NCBI RefSeq assembly: GCF_008039615.1 | Contig: NZ_VDUZ01000006.1 | Span: forward strand, 1 to 64,000 | DNA from: Vineibacter terrae | GTDB taxonomy: Bacteria; Pseudomonadota; Alphaproteobacteria; Reyranellales; Reyranellaceae | Reading direction: 5' to 3' | DNA: 64,000 nt | Shown here: positions 24,248-32,394 of the stretch, piece by piece | Numbering within the stretch: position 1 is the stretch's first letter | Layout of the letters: each line of letters opens with the position of its first letter | Translations under genes and position numbers: made by a program | The notes under the pieces: generated by a model | What the model saw: the letters and a program-made list of their open reading frames with translations, nothing else | Databases searched by the model: none | What the model was told of the DNA's origin: nothing

Positions 24248-26514
24248 TCACCGATCCATCGCCGTCCCTCGATCCGTGGCCGCAGGGGGCATTGCGCGTC
24301 GTGGGACGCCGTGTCACGCGCGCCTCGGCCACGGACAAGGTCACCGGTCGGACCTGCTTTGCCTCCGACGTCGCGCTGCCCGGCATGGCGCATGCCGTGG
24401 TCCTGCGGGCGGCCATTCCGCGAGGCCGTGTCCTGGGCGTCGATGCCGCCGCCGCCATGACAGTCCCGGGGGTGATCCACATCGCCGGTCCGTTCGATTT
24501 CCCGCTGCCCCCGGGAACAGCCTATAGCCTCGGTCCGAGCTTCCGGCCACGCCCGGTCATCGATGCCGAGGTCCGGTTCGTCGGCGAGGAGATCGGTGCC
24601 GTGGTGGCGGAAACGCCCGTCGCCGCGCGCCTGGCGGCGCGCCTGGTGCAGTTCGACTATGCGCCGCAGCCAGCCGTCCTGACGATGGCGGCAGCGCTGG
24701 CGCCGGACGCGCCCCGGCTTGCTGCCGACGGCAACATCGTGGGTGGCGGCGATGTCCTGTCCGCCGGCGATCTCGAGGGCGGCATCGCGGCGTCGGATGT
24801 CGTCGTCGAGGCCTGCTATGCGACCGAGGCGCAGCATCACAACGTGCTGGAGCCGCATGGTTGCGTCGCCGCCTGGGATGCCGGGACGCTGATCATGTGG
24901 GATTCGAGCCAGGGTTGCCATGCGATCCGCGAGCGGCTGGCCGCCGTGTTCGAGCTGCCCCTGAAGCGCGTGCGCGTGATCAGTGAGCATGTCGGCGGCG
25001 GCTTCGGCAGCAAGATCACCCTCAAGCCCTATCATGTGATCGCCGCCCAGCTGGCACGCCTGGTGGGGCGCCCGATCCGCCTGTTCACGGAGCGGCGCGA
25101 CGAATTCATCGCCAGCCACCACCGCGCGCCGACGGAGCGGACCATCTGGCTGGGCGCGACAAGTGCCGGCCGCCTGACGTTCATTGCCCAGCGCGTGTCG
25201 GGCCAGGCCGGCCCGTCGGCGCTGTTCGCGCGCAATGCCGCTGGCGCCGCCAACGGACTGCGCCTGCACGGCTGTCCGAATGTGAGGGCGGAAATCCGGC
25301 GTGTGCTGACCAACACGCAGGCGCCGATCCCGTTCCGCGGTCCGACCGCGGCTGAGGACATTTTCTGCCTGGAGCAGGCCATCGACGAGATGGCCCACGC
25401 GCTGGCGATGGACCCGCTGGACTTTCACCGGCGCAACATCGCCGACATCGAGCCGTTCACGCGCCTGCCATATGCCGGCAACGGCCTGCGGGCCTGCTAC
25501 GATCGCGGGGCCGCGGCGTTCGGCTGGAACTGGCGACCGCCGCAGGATGCGGACGACAGCGTCCTGGCTCGCGGCATCGGCATGGGCGCCGTCGCCTATG
25601 ACGGAACGCTCTACGAGGACAGCCAGGCCACCGTCGCCGCGCACGGTGACGGACGGATCGAGGTTTGCGTCGGGTTGACGGAAATCGGCTGCGGTGCCGA
25701 TACCGTCTTCGCGCAGATCGCGGCCGAGGCGTTCGAGGTGCCGGTGGATCTCCTGCACACGCGTTTCGGCGACACGCACGCGACGCCGCGCTCGATCGAC
25801 TCGACAAACCACAGCCGCACCACGACGGTGGTCGGCCCGGCAGTGCGGGCGGCGGCACAGGCCTTGCGCGCGTTGCTGATGGAGCGGGGCGCTCGCCTGT
25901 TGCAGACGGAAGCCGCTCACGTGATGCAGCGTGGCGCCGCCGTCGCACGGCGCGACGATCCGGGCGTGGCCGTCACTTTCGGTGTCATCGCCGCCGCGGC
26001 CGGCGGCGTGCTGAGCGCGACCCGCAGCCGTGAGGCGGCGCCCGACGGCGTGTTCCAGGCCATGTTCGGCGCCCATTTCGTCGAGGTCGAGGTCGACCGG
26101 CGGACCGGCCGCGTGCGTGTCCTGCGCGCCGTGTGCGCGCACGATGCCGGCCGCGTGGTCAACCCGCTGCTGGCCGAGAGCCAGGTCCAGGGTGGCTTCC
26201 TGCAGGGGATGGGCATGGCGCTGTTCGAGGAGCGGGTGACGGACCCGCGGGGTGGACATTTGCTGAACGCCACCATGTGGGCCTATCGGATGCCGGGAGT
26301 CGCGGACACGCCGGCCTCCATCCGCTTTGTCGACGGGTCGGTGCCGGATATTTCCAACAGCCTGGGCGTGAAAGGCATCGGCGAGCCGCCGTTGATCGCC
26401 GCCGGTGCCGCGATTGCCAATGCCATCTTCAACGCCTGCGGCGTGCGCATCCGCAGCTATCCCATCACACCCGACAAGGTGCTGGCCGCTCTGGCCGGCA
26501 GGAGCCGGGCATGA
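24244..26514 (+). CDS. Molybdenum hydroxylase, molybdopterin-binding large subunit
   Basis: 756 residues, xanthine dehydrogenase family. Mo-cofactor contacts: VGGGFGSK (residues near 255), PFRGPTAAED in the place of the ALRAPG/AYRGAGR loop, and the catalytic Glu of VKGIGEPPLIAAGAAIANAI near the C-terminus. The loop sequence PFRGPT differs from the CO dehydrogenase CoxL loop (which has a Cys), so it is not a CO dehydrogenase. Starts on ATGA with the FeS gene and overlaps the FAD gene the same way. Together with the [4Fe-4S]-bearing FAD subunit, an aldehyde or aromatic/heterocycle hydroxylase of PaoC type is likeliest. Confidence 0.9.
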   Translation: MITDPSPSLDPWPQGALRVVGRRVTRASATDKVTGRTCFASDVALPGMAHAVVLRAAIPRGRVLGVDAAAAMTVPGVIHIAGPFDFPLPPGTAYSLGPSFRPRPVIDAEVRFVGEEIGAVVAETPVAARLAARLVQFDYAPQPAVLTMAAALAPDAPRLAADGNIVGGGDVLSAGDLEGGIAASDVVVEACYATEAQHHNVLEPHGCVAAWDAGTLIMWDSSQGCHAIRERLAAVFELPLKRVRVISEHVGGGFGSKITLKPYHVIAAQLARLVGRPIRLFTERRDEFIASHHRAPTERTIWLGATSAGRLTFIAQRVSGQAGPSALFARNAAGAANGLRLHGCPNVRAEIRRVLTNTQAPIPFRGPTAAEDIFCLEQAIDEMAHALAMDPLDFHRRNIADIEPFTRLPYAGNGLRACYDRGAAAFGWNWRPPQDADDSVLARGIGMGAVAYDGTLYEDSQATVAAHGDGRIEVCVGLTEIGCGADTVFAQIAAEAFEVPVDLLHTRFGDTHATPRSIDSTNHSRTTTVVGPAVRAAAQALRALLMERGARLLQTEAAHVMQRGAAVARRDDPGVAVTFGVIAAAAGGVLSATRSREAAPDGVFQAMFGAHFVEVEVDRRTGRVRVLRAVCAHDAGRVVNPLLAESQVQGGFLQGMGMALFEERVTDPRGGHLLNATMWAYRMPGVADTPASIRFVDGSVPDISNSLGVKGIGEPPLIAAGAAIANAIFNACGVRIRSYPITPDKVLAALAGRSRA

Positions 26515-27500
26515 TGCCGTTCCGGCTGATCGACGCGCAGTCGGCGGCACATGCCGTGAGGCTGCTGACCGAGCATGGTCCTGCGGCGCGGCCGATCGCG
26601 GCAGGCGGCGATCTGCTCGATCTGCTCAAGGAGGGCGTGGCCGGCGCGCTCCAGCCGGCCCCGGCTGTGCTGGTCAATCTCGGCACCGCGGGCATGGCGG
26701 GCGTATCCCGGTCCGGCGCCACGCTGCGGCTGGGGGCGATGGCGACACTGGTCGACCTGGCGGCACATGCCGAGGTGCAGGCAGCAGCGCCGGTGTTGGC
26801 CGAAGCCATAGGCCGCATCGCGTCGCCCCAGTTGCGCAATGTCACGACCCTCGCAGGCAACCTGCTGCAGCGGCCGCGGTGCCTCTACTTCCGGCATCCC
26901 CTGATCGACTGCTTCAAGAAAGGCGGGCACGGTTGTCCGGCCGCCGACGGCGATGAGCGCCTGCCGCGGGCCGTGTTCGCGACCGGACCATGCTGTGCGG
27001 TGCATCCGTCGGACGTGGCGCCGGTCCTGGTGGCGCTCGATGCGACGCTGGAGATCGCCAGCCCGTCGGGATTGCGAATGGTCTGCATGGACGAGGTCTA
27101 TGCCGGCGCCGAGCGCAATCCCAGGACCGAAGCCGCTGTCGCGCCCGACGAGATCGTTGCGGCCGTCCGGATCATACCCGGCGTGTTTTCGGGGCAGGCG
27201 TTTGACAAGTTCACCGTGCGTGGTGCCAATGACTTCGCCACCGCGTCGGTGGCCGTGTCCGTTGCCGTGACCGCCGGGATGGTGCGCGACTGCCGCATCG
27301 TTCTGGGGGGTGCCGCGCTGCGGCCGGTACGCTGCCTGGAAGCCGAGAGTCTGGTGACCGGGCATCCGGCAGCGGAGGTCATGCCGGCTGACGTCGCCGC
27401 CATGGCCGTCCGTGGCGCACGCCCGCTGGACGGCACGGCGCGCATCGACGTCCTGCGGACCCTGGTCGCGCGCACCTTGACCCGGGCCATCGGCGTGTAG
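26511..27500 (+). CDS. Molybdenum hydroxylase, FAD-binding subunit with extra Fe-S cysteines (PaoB type)
   Basis: 329 residues. The FAD-binding region carries the LRNVTTLAGNLLQR block and the second half the FRGANDFATASVAVSVAV segment, as in CoxM/PaoB proteins. Between them is the insert with Cys in RPRC, IDC, HGC and PCC, the pattern that binds an extra [4Fe-4S] cluster in E. coli PaoB and 4-hydroxybenzoyl-CoA reductase. This links it to the PaoABC branch rather than CoxM. The start overlaps the large-subunit stop (ATGA); ATG 26514 is an alternative. Confidence 0.88.
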   Translation: MMPFRLIDAQSAAHAVRLLTEHGPAARPIAAGGDLLDLLKEGVAGALQPAPAVLVNLGTAGMAGVSRSGATLRLGAMATLVDLAAHAEVQAAAPVLAEAIGRIASPQLRNVTTLAGNLLQRPRCLYFRHPLIDCFKKGGHGCPAADGDERLPRAVFATGPCCAVHPSDVAPVLVALDATLEIASPSGLRMVCMDEVYAGAERNPRTEAAVAPDEIVAAVRIIPGVFSGQAFDKFTVRGANDFATASVAVSVAVTAGMVRDCRIVLGGAALRPVRCLEAESLVTGHPAAEVMPADVAAMAVRGARPLDGTARIDVLRTLVARTLTRAIGV

Positions 27501-27512
27501 TCGTTCGCCCTC

Positions 27513-27554
27513 TGGCGCATTCCGTCAAATGTTTGGCGGGAAATGTCAAATCTC
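27513..27554 (+). promoter_or_regulatory. Tandem AraC-type operator upstream of the binding-protein gene
   Basis: Two direct copies of TGGCG-N6-GTCAAAT, spaced 21 bp (two helical turns), at 27513 and 27534. The same arrangement occurs at 29844-29885. Located 60-100 bp before the ATG at 27614. The adjacent AraC-type regulator (28809-29825) is the probable ligand. Confidence 0.7.
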
Positions 27555-27613
27555 GCCCTCGGAGCGCCCGTTAAGAGGAGCGGGCAGACGCTACGCCAGG
27601 GGGAGGAAAACAG

Positions 27614-28825
27614 ATGATGTTTCGTGTAGCCACCGCGGCTCTGGTGGCCGCAAGCATGACGGTGGCAACGCCGGCCTTGGCACAGAAGAAATACGATCCC
27701 GGCGCCAGCGACAGCGAGATCAAGATCGGCAACACCGGTCCCTATTCGGGTCCGGCCTCGGCCTTCGGCACAGTCGGAACGGCCATGTCCGCCTACTTCA
27801 AGATGATCAACGACAAGGGCGGCGTGCGCCGGCGCAAGATCAATTTCCTCAGCCTCGACGACGGCTACAGCCCGCCCAAGACGGTCGAGCAGGTGCGCCG
27901 CCTGGTCGAGCAGGAGCAGGTGTTGATGCTGTTCAGTAACCTCGGCACCGCCACCAGCGTCGCGATCCATAAATACAACAACGCGAAGAAGGTGCCGCAT
28001 GTGTTTGTCGCCAGCGGACTTCACAAATGGGCCGACCCGCAGCGCTTCCCGTGGACGATCGGCTGGGTGCCGTCCTATTTCATCGAGGGCGCGATCTATG
28101 GCCGCTACGTGCTGGAGAACGTGCCCAACCCCAAGGTGGCGCTGCTGAGCCAGAACGACGATGCCGGCAAGGAGTTCGTCGCCGGCTTCAAGCACGGCCT
28201 GGGCGACAGGGCGAAGACGATCGTCGTCGGCGACGTGACGTACGAGTCGACCGACGGCACGATCGACTCCCAGGTCATCATGCTGGCAGGCACCGGCGCC
28301 AACGTCTTCTTCAACGCCGCCAGCCCGAAATTCGCTGCCCAGGCGATCCGCAAGGCAAGCGATCTCGGCTGGAAGCCGGTTCAGTTCCTGATCAACACGG
28401 CCGCCTCCGTGCAGGCGACCTTGCGGCCGGCGGGCTTCGAGAAGTCGGTTGGGATCATCACGGCGCAGTACCTGAAGGATCCGTCGGACCCGGCGTGGGA
28501 CAACGATCCCGAGATGAATGCCTGGCGCGCCTTCATGGACAAGTACTATCCGAACGGCAGCAAGATTGACTCCTTCAACGTCTATGCCGCCGCGGTGTCG
28601 GCATCGTTGGTCCATGTCCTGGAGCAGAGCGGTGATGACCTGACGCGCGCCAACATCATGCGCCAGGCCGCCAGCCTGAAGGATGTACGGGTTCCGCTGC
28701 TGTTGCCGGGCATTCGCCTGAACACCACGCCGGCGGACTTCTCGCCCATCAGGCAGGTCCAGCTGGCGAAGTTCAACGGCAAGAACTGGGAGCTGTTCGG
28801 CCAGCTTATCAGCAGCCCGAAGTAG
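27614..28825 (+). CDS. ABC transporter substrate-binding protein (branched-chain amino acid type)
   Basis: 403 residues with a clear Sec signal peptide (MMFRVATAALVAASMTVATP then ALA cut before QKKYDPG), so periplasmic. IKIGNTGPYSGPASAFG and the long two-lobe sequence fit the LivK/Leu-Ile-Val binding-protein family, here with no permease or ATPase gene beside it. It could deliver a substrate to a distant transporter or sense it. Its promoter has the AraC-type tandem operator. Its last 17 bp overlap the convergent AraC gene. Confidence 0.88.
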   Translation: MMFRVATAALVAASMTVATPALAQKKYDPGASDSEIKIGNTGPYSGPASAFGTVGTAMSAYFKMINDKGGVRRRKINFLSLDDGYSPPKTVEQVRRLVEQEQVLMLFSNLGTATSVAIHKYNNAKKVPHVFVASGLHKWADPQRFPWTIGWVPSYFIEGAIYGRYVLENVPNPKVALLSQNDDAGKEFVAGFKHGLGDRAKTIVVGDVTYESTDGTIDSQVIMLAGTGANVFFNAASPKFAAQAIRKASDLGWKPVQFLINTAASVQATLRPAGFEKSVGIITAQYLKDPSDPAWDNDPEMNAWRAFMDKYYPNGSKIDSFNVYAAAVSASLVHVLEQSGDDLTRANIMRQAASLKDVRVPLLLPGIRLNTTPADFSPIRQVQLAKFNGKNWELFGQLISSPK

Positions 28826-29825
28826 GGCTGGGAGCCCCGATCATCGACCGTGCCGACCGGCCGAACTGTGTCTTGATGAAGCGGCTGGCGGCGCTGGGCT
28901 CGGAGTAGCCCAGCAGATGGCACAGCCGGCCCAGCGACGGCGGTGGTTGCTGGGACAGGTGGTCCTTCACGACCTGCATCCGTACGAACGCCAGGATCTC
29001 GCCGAAGTCGGTGCCCTGTTCGGCCAGCCGTCGCTGCAGGGTGCGCGGCGACGTGGCGAGCAGCGCGGCAATACGCTCCAACGAGGCGCCGCCGCCGGCC
29101 AGCTGGGCGGCGATCAGGTTCTCCACCTGGCTGCGCAGGTCGGTAGGCCACTGCGCCTCCTGTCCGGCCAGGTGCTTTTCGAGGAACACGACGATCTGCA
29201 TGTCGCCATTGGGCAGCCGGCGGTTGAAGTCAGCGCGACTCATCAGGATCGCGTCTCGGTCGGCCCGGTAGTGGATCGGACACCGGAAGAGGCGCCTGTG
29301 AACCACGATCGACGGCGGTGGCGCGTGGGCGAGCTCGATGCGCACCGGGTTCCAGCCGGCGCCCAGCATGGCGCGCACGTTCTTGATGCTCTTGCCGACG
29401 ATGGTCTCGGTGTATTGCCGCGCGTAGGGTCGCAGCGACGGGTGCATGCCGCAGATCAGCGCGACGTCGTCGCCCTCGTACCGGCGTTCGAACGAGCGCG
29501 CGTTGTTATGGGTGTGCACATAGCGCTGCGCCAGCCGGAAGCGCTCGGCGAACGTGGCGCAATGGGCGCCCAGCAGGCTGAGCGGGCTGACGCTGCGCGG
29601 ATCGAGCCACTCGGCGAAGCGGACACCGATGTCGGGCTGCCGCATCGCGATCGCGGCGGCTTCCATGAGGTCGAGGATCAGCCGCGCCGAGACCGCCATC
29701 GGCGCCGAAGAGGCGCGCAAGGCCGGATCGAGGCCGCCCACTTTCAGAGCGCGCTCATCAACGCCGACATGATCGAGATAGGCGAGGAATTGCCGTACGG
29801 TCGCGGCCTGCGCGATCAGCTCCAT
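28809..29825 (-). CDS. AraC family regulator with OruR/Arabinose_bd-type N-terminus
   Basis: 338 residues. The N-terminal part (to about residue 200, with LSLLGAHCATFAERFRLAQRY) is the effector domain of the OruR/AntC group; the C-terminal 100 residues hold the two AraC helix-turn-helices (SLERIAALLATSPRTLQRRLAEQG and LGRLCHLLGYSEPSAASRFIKTQFG blocks). Tandem operators of the same form lie at the promoter of the binding-protein gene and of the LLM gene, the latter starting 18 bp from its own start codon. It probably regulates both and itself. Confidence 0.92.
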   Translation of the reverse strand: MELIAQAATVRQFLAYLDHVGVDERALKVGGLDPALRASSAPMAVSARLILDLMEAAAIAMRQPDIGVRFAEWLDPRSVSPLSLLGAHCATFAERFRLAQRYVHTHNNARSFERRYEGDDVALICGMHPSLRPYARQYTETIVGKSIKNVRAMLGAGWNPVRIELAHAPPPSIVVHRRLFRCPIHYRADRDAILMSRADFNRRLPNGDMQIVVFLEKHLAGQEAQWPTDLRSQVENLIAAQLAGGGASLERIAALLATSPRTLQRRLAEQGTDFGEILAFVRMQVVKDHLSQQPPPSLGRLCHLLGYSEPSAASRFIKTQFGRSARSMIGAPSPTSGC

Positions 29826-29843
29826 CGGATCATGGTATCGCCG

Positions 29844-29885
29844 TGGCGCGTTCTGTCAAATGATTGGCGGTGATCGTCAACGGCC
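29844..29885 (+). promoter_or_regulatory. Tandem AraC-type operator between the regulator and the LLM operon
   Basis: TGGCG-N6-GTCAA repeated with 21-bp period at 29844 and 29865. Over the first 37 bases 30 match the operator at 27513. It lies between the divergent AraC gene (start 29825) and the LLM gene (start 29948). Confidence 0.7.
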
Positions 29886-29947
29886 CGGAGCGCGACCTGA
29901 CTACAGTCCCGCTGCCTGTGCGCAGGCCATGCAGCCGAGGGCAGCCG

Positions 29948-31216
29948 ATGAAGACGATCTTCTTCCACATGCAGGGCTATCGCGATCTGCCGGACGACTT
30001 CTCGAGCCGATACGAGAGCATCTGGATCACCCCGCCCAACAGCGAGCTGTGCGATCCGGCGAAGGTCAGCCAGTACATGCGCTGGAATGTGGAGGAGCTC
30101 GAGCTCGCCGATGAACTGGGCTTCGATGGCCTGGGTGTGAACGAGCATCATCAGAACGGCTACGGCTTCTGCAATTCACCCAATCTCGTCGCGTCGATCC
30201 TGGCGCGACACCCGTCGGATGCGGCGATCGTGGTGCTGGGCAACACGCTGCCGCTGTACAACCCGCCGATCCGCGTCGCCGAGGAGTTCGCCATGATCGA
30301 CTGCCTCAGCGGCGGCCGGCTGGTGGCGGGCTTCCCGGTCGGCTCGCCGCCTGACTCGATCGGCAACTACGGCGTGCCGCCGACCCAGATTCGGCCGCGC
30401 TACTACGAGGCGCATGACCTCATCATGCAGGCGTGGACGCGGCCAGGGCCGTTTCCGTTCAACGGCGAGTTCACCAAGCTGCGCTACGTCAATCCCTGGC
30501 CGCAGCCGCTGCAGAAGCCGCATCCGCCGGTGTGGCTTGCTGGCGGCGGCTCGGTGGAGACCTGGAAGTTCGCGACCGACAACGACTACACCTACAGCTA
30601 CCTGAGCTTCAACGGGCATCAGTCCGCCAAGGGGATGATGGACAGCTACTGGGACCAGATCGAGAAGGCGGGCCTGGACGACAACCCCTATCGCGCGGGT
30701 TTCGCGCAGCTGGTGGTCGTGGGCGCCACGGACACGGAGGCCGAGAAGCTCTACCTGAAGCACATCCGGAACTTCTACGCCAAGGCGCTGCATGTGCCGA
30801 TGCACCAGGCCGCCGTGCCTGGCTTCATGACCAAGAAGAGTGTCGAGCTTGCCCTGCGCCAGGGTGCAGCCCGCGGCGCCTACAAGAACCTGATCGGCGA
30901 TCCGCGCACGGCCTCGTGGAAGGACTTCACCGAGACGACCCGCATGGTGATCGGCGGCAGCCCGGCGACGGTGGCAGAGCAGCTCGAGGCGGCGATCCGC
31001 AACCTGCGCATCGGCCACCTGATGGTCGTGCTGCAGATCCAGTCGATGGATCGCGAGCTCACGGAATACAGCATGCGCCTGTTCGCCGACGATGTGCTGC
31101 CCAAGATCCGCGGGATCTGGGACCGCGAGGGCTACCAGGATCACTGGTGGCCGCAGGGCGCGACGCGCCACCGTGCACCGACGAAGACCACGGCAACCGC
31201 GGAGATGGCGCCATGA
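29948..31216 (+). CDS. LLM class flavin/deazaflavin-dependent oxidoreductase
   Basis: 422 residues, larger than the F420-type LLM enzymes at 1-14 kb. IFFHMQGYRDLPDDF, DGLGVNEHHQNGYGF, LSGGRLVAGFPVGSPPD and KPHPPVWLAGGGS are LLM hallmarks; the NEHH motif resembles FMN-dependent bacterial luciferase-like monooxygenases, so FMN is at least as likely as F420. Coupled to an alpha/beta hydrolase by ATGA overlap, a pairing seen where a Baeyer-Villiger-type or ring-opening oxidation is followed by ester hydrolysis. Start at ATG 29948 with GAGGG upstream. Confidence 0.87.
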   Translation: MKTIFFHMQGYRDLPDDFSSRYESIWITPPNSELCDPAKVSQYMRWNVEELELADELGFDGLGVNEHHQNGYGFCNSPNLVASILARHPSDAAIVVLGNTLPLYNPPIRVAEEFAMIDCLSGGRLVAGFPVGSPPDSIGNYGVPPTQIRPRYYEAHDLIMQAWTRPGPFPFNGEFTKLRYVNPWPQPLQKPHPPVWLAGGGSVETWKFATDNDYTYSYLSFNGHQSAKGMMDSYWDQIEKAGLDDNPYRAGFAQLVVVGATDTEAEKLYLKHIRNFYAKALHVPMHQAAVPGFMTKKSVELALRQGAARGAYKNLIGDPRTASWKDFTETTRMVIGGSPATVAEQLEAAIRNLRIGHLMVVLQIQSMDRELTEYSMRLFADDVLPKIRGIWDREGYQDHWWPQGATRHRAPTKTTATAEMAP

Positions 31217-31998
31217 CCGCGTCTGTTCACACCATCGATGTCGCCGCCGGCTTTCAGCCCAACCCGGTGCTGGTCAAGGGCGAGGGGCCGCCGCTGGTCT
31301 ATCTCCATGGCCTGCTGGGCCAGGAATGGGACGGCCTGCTCGATGGCCTGTCGGCGACGCGCCGTGTCCATGCGCCGGCCCATGCCGGCGCCGACGAGCC
31401 GGACGACTTGCGCGGCATCAGCGGCATGCACGACCTCATCCTCTACTACGACGATGTCCTCGATGCGCTGGGTCTCGACCGGATTGATCTGGTCGGCCAT
31501 TCGTTCGGCGGCATGGTGGCGGCCGAGATCGCCGCCGCCCGTCCCGACCGCGTGCGGCGGCTGGTACTGATCGATGCGCTGGGCTTGTGGCGCGACGATG
31601 CGCCGGTGGCGGACTATCTCCTCGTGCCGTCCGACAAGCAGGCGGCCCTGCTGCTGGGCGATCCAAACAGCGACGCCGTGCGTGCCCGGCTGGCCTTGCC
31701 CGACGATCCGGAGCAGAGGATCACGCAGACCCTGCGGCGCACCACGTCGATGGCCAGCATTACGCACTTCCTGTGGCCGATCCCGGAACGCGGCCTGTCG
31801 CAGCGCCTGCGCCGGATCAAGGCCCCGACGCTGGTCGTGTGGGGTGCCGAGGACAGGCTGGTGCCGTCGGTCTACGCCCGGGACTTTGCCGGGGCGATCG
31901 CCTCCGCCCGGATCGAGATGATCGCCGGCGCCGGCCACACGCCGCACTTCCCCGACTGCCGCACCGTCCTGGACAAGGTGGCCGCTTTCCTGGCGTAG
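31213..31998 (+). CDS. Alpha/beta hydrolase
   Basis: 261 residues. Catalytic set: Ser97 in VGHSFGGMVAAE, Asp in WGAEDRLVP, and His in GAGHTPHFPD; oxyanion region LVYLHGLLGQ. Ester or C-C hydrolase. ATG 31213 overlaps the stop of the LLM gene, so the two form one operon under the AraC-type operator. Downstream lies a long repeat region. Probably hydrolyses a lactone or ester made by the LLM enzyme (inferred). Confidence 0.88.
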   Translation: MTASVHTIDVAAGFQPNPVLVKGEGPPLVYLHGLLGQEWDGLLDGLSATRRVHAPAHAGADEPDDLRGISGMHDLILYYDDVLDALGLDRIDLVGHSFGGMVAAEIAAARPDRVRRLVLIDALGLWRDDAPVADYLLVPSDKQAALLLGDPNSDAVRARLALPDDPEQRITQTLRRTTSMASITHFLWPIPERGLSQRLRRIKAPTLVVWGAEDRLVPSVYARDFAGAIASARIEMIAGAGHTPHFPDCRTVLDKVAAFLA

Positions 31999-32394
31999 GA
32001 TCTGGAATCGCTCGCCGCTGATGCACCGTCATCGCGAGCGCCTTCCCTTCTCCCCGCCTGCGCGGCAGGGCATTCGCACATAGGAGCACCGGCGCCGTCT
32101 CCTCGCCCCGCGGCAGCGGGGAGAGGAAGGGGCCCATGCCGAAGGCATGGGAAGGTGAGGGGTAGGAACGATCGAGCCATGCAGCAAAAATGGGGACTGA
32201 TCGCTCGTACCCCTCACCTTCCCATCGCTACGCGATGGGCCCCTCCCTCTCCCCGCTGCTGCGGGGAGAGGGGTAAACGGCAGCATATGCGAATGCCCTG
32301 GCCTGCGCGGGGAGAAGGGAGGTTTCCCCGGATACCCCTGCTGCGCTCGGGATGACAGTCACGACTCACCTTCAACCGATAGCCGGTAGTAGAC
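31999..32394. other. Intergenic region filled by dispersed repeats
   Basis: A 396-bp gap between the convergent alpha/beta hydrolase and dioxygenase genes. Nearly all of it is repeat sequence: a family A copy (about 32071-32310), a partial ACC..CTTCTCCCCGCCTGCG hairpin on the left, and the end of a family B element (GCTCGGGATGACAGTC near 32345). I see no gene in it. Confidence 0.75.
32071..32310. repeat. Palindromic intergenic repeat, family A, copy 2 (inverse to copy 1)
   Basis: Reverse-complement match to bases 1-175, including the GCCGTCTCCTCGCCCCGCGG block, the ATGCCGAAGGCAT hairpin, GGTGAGGGGTA, the central AGCCATGCAGCAAAAAT and the CATCGCTACGCGATG hairpin. It extends on one side with an extra CCCTCCCTCTCCCCGC / GCGGGGAGAGGGG hairpin. 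Confidence 0.85.

Noticed and set aside
24244-26514. Aerobic CO dehydrogenase large subunit
   Set aside because: The active-site loop reads PFRGPT instead of the Cys-bearing CoxL loop, and the FAD subunit has extra Fe-S cysteines absent from CoxM.
23779-26550. Minus-strand open frame of 923 codons across the molybdenum hydroxylase genes
   Set aside because: Antisense to a clear three-gene enzyme set; composition typical of antisense GC-rich DNA.
1-32310. Composite transposon bounded by the family A repeats
   Set aside because: No transposase or target duplication is visible, and the repeats are short palindromes typical of dispersed intergenic elements.
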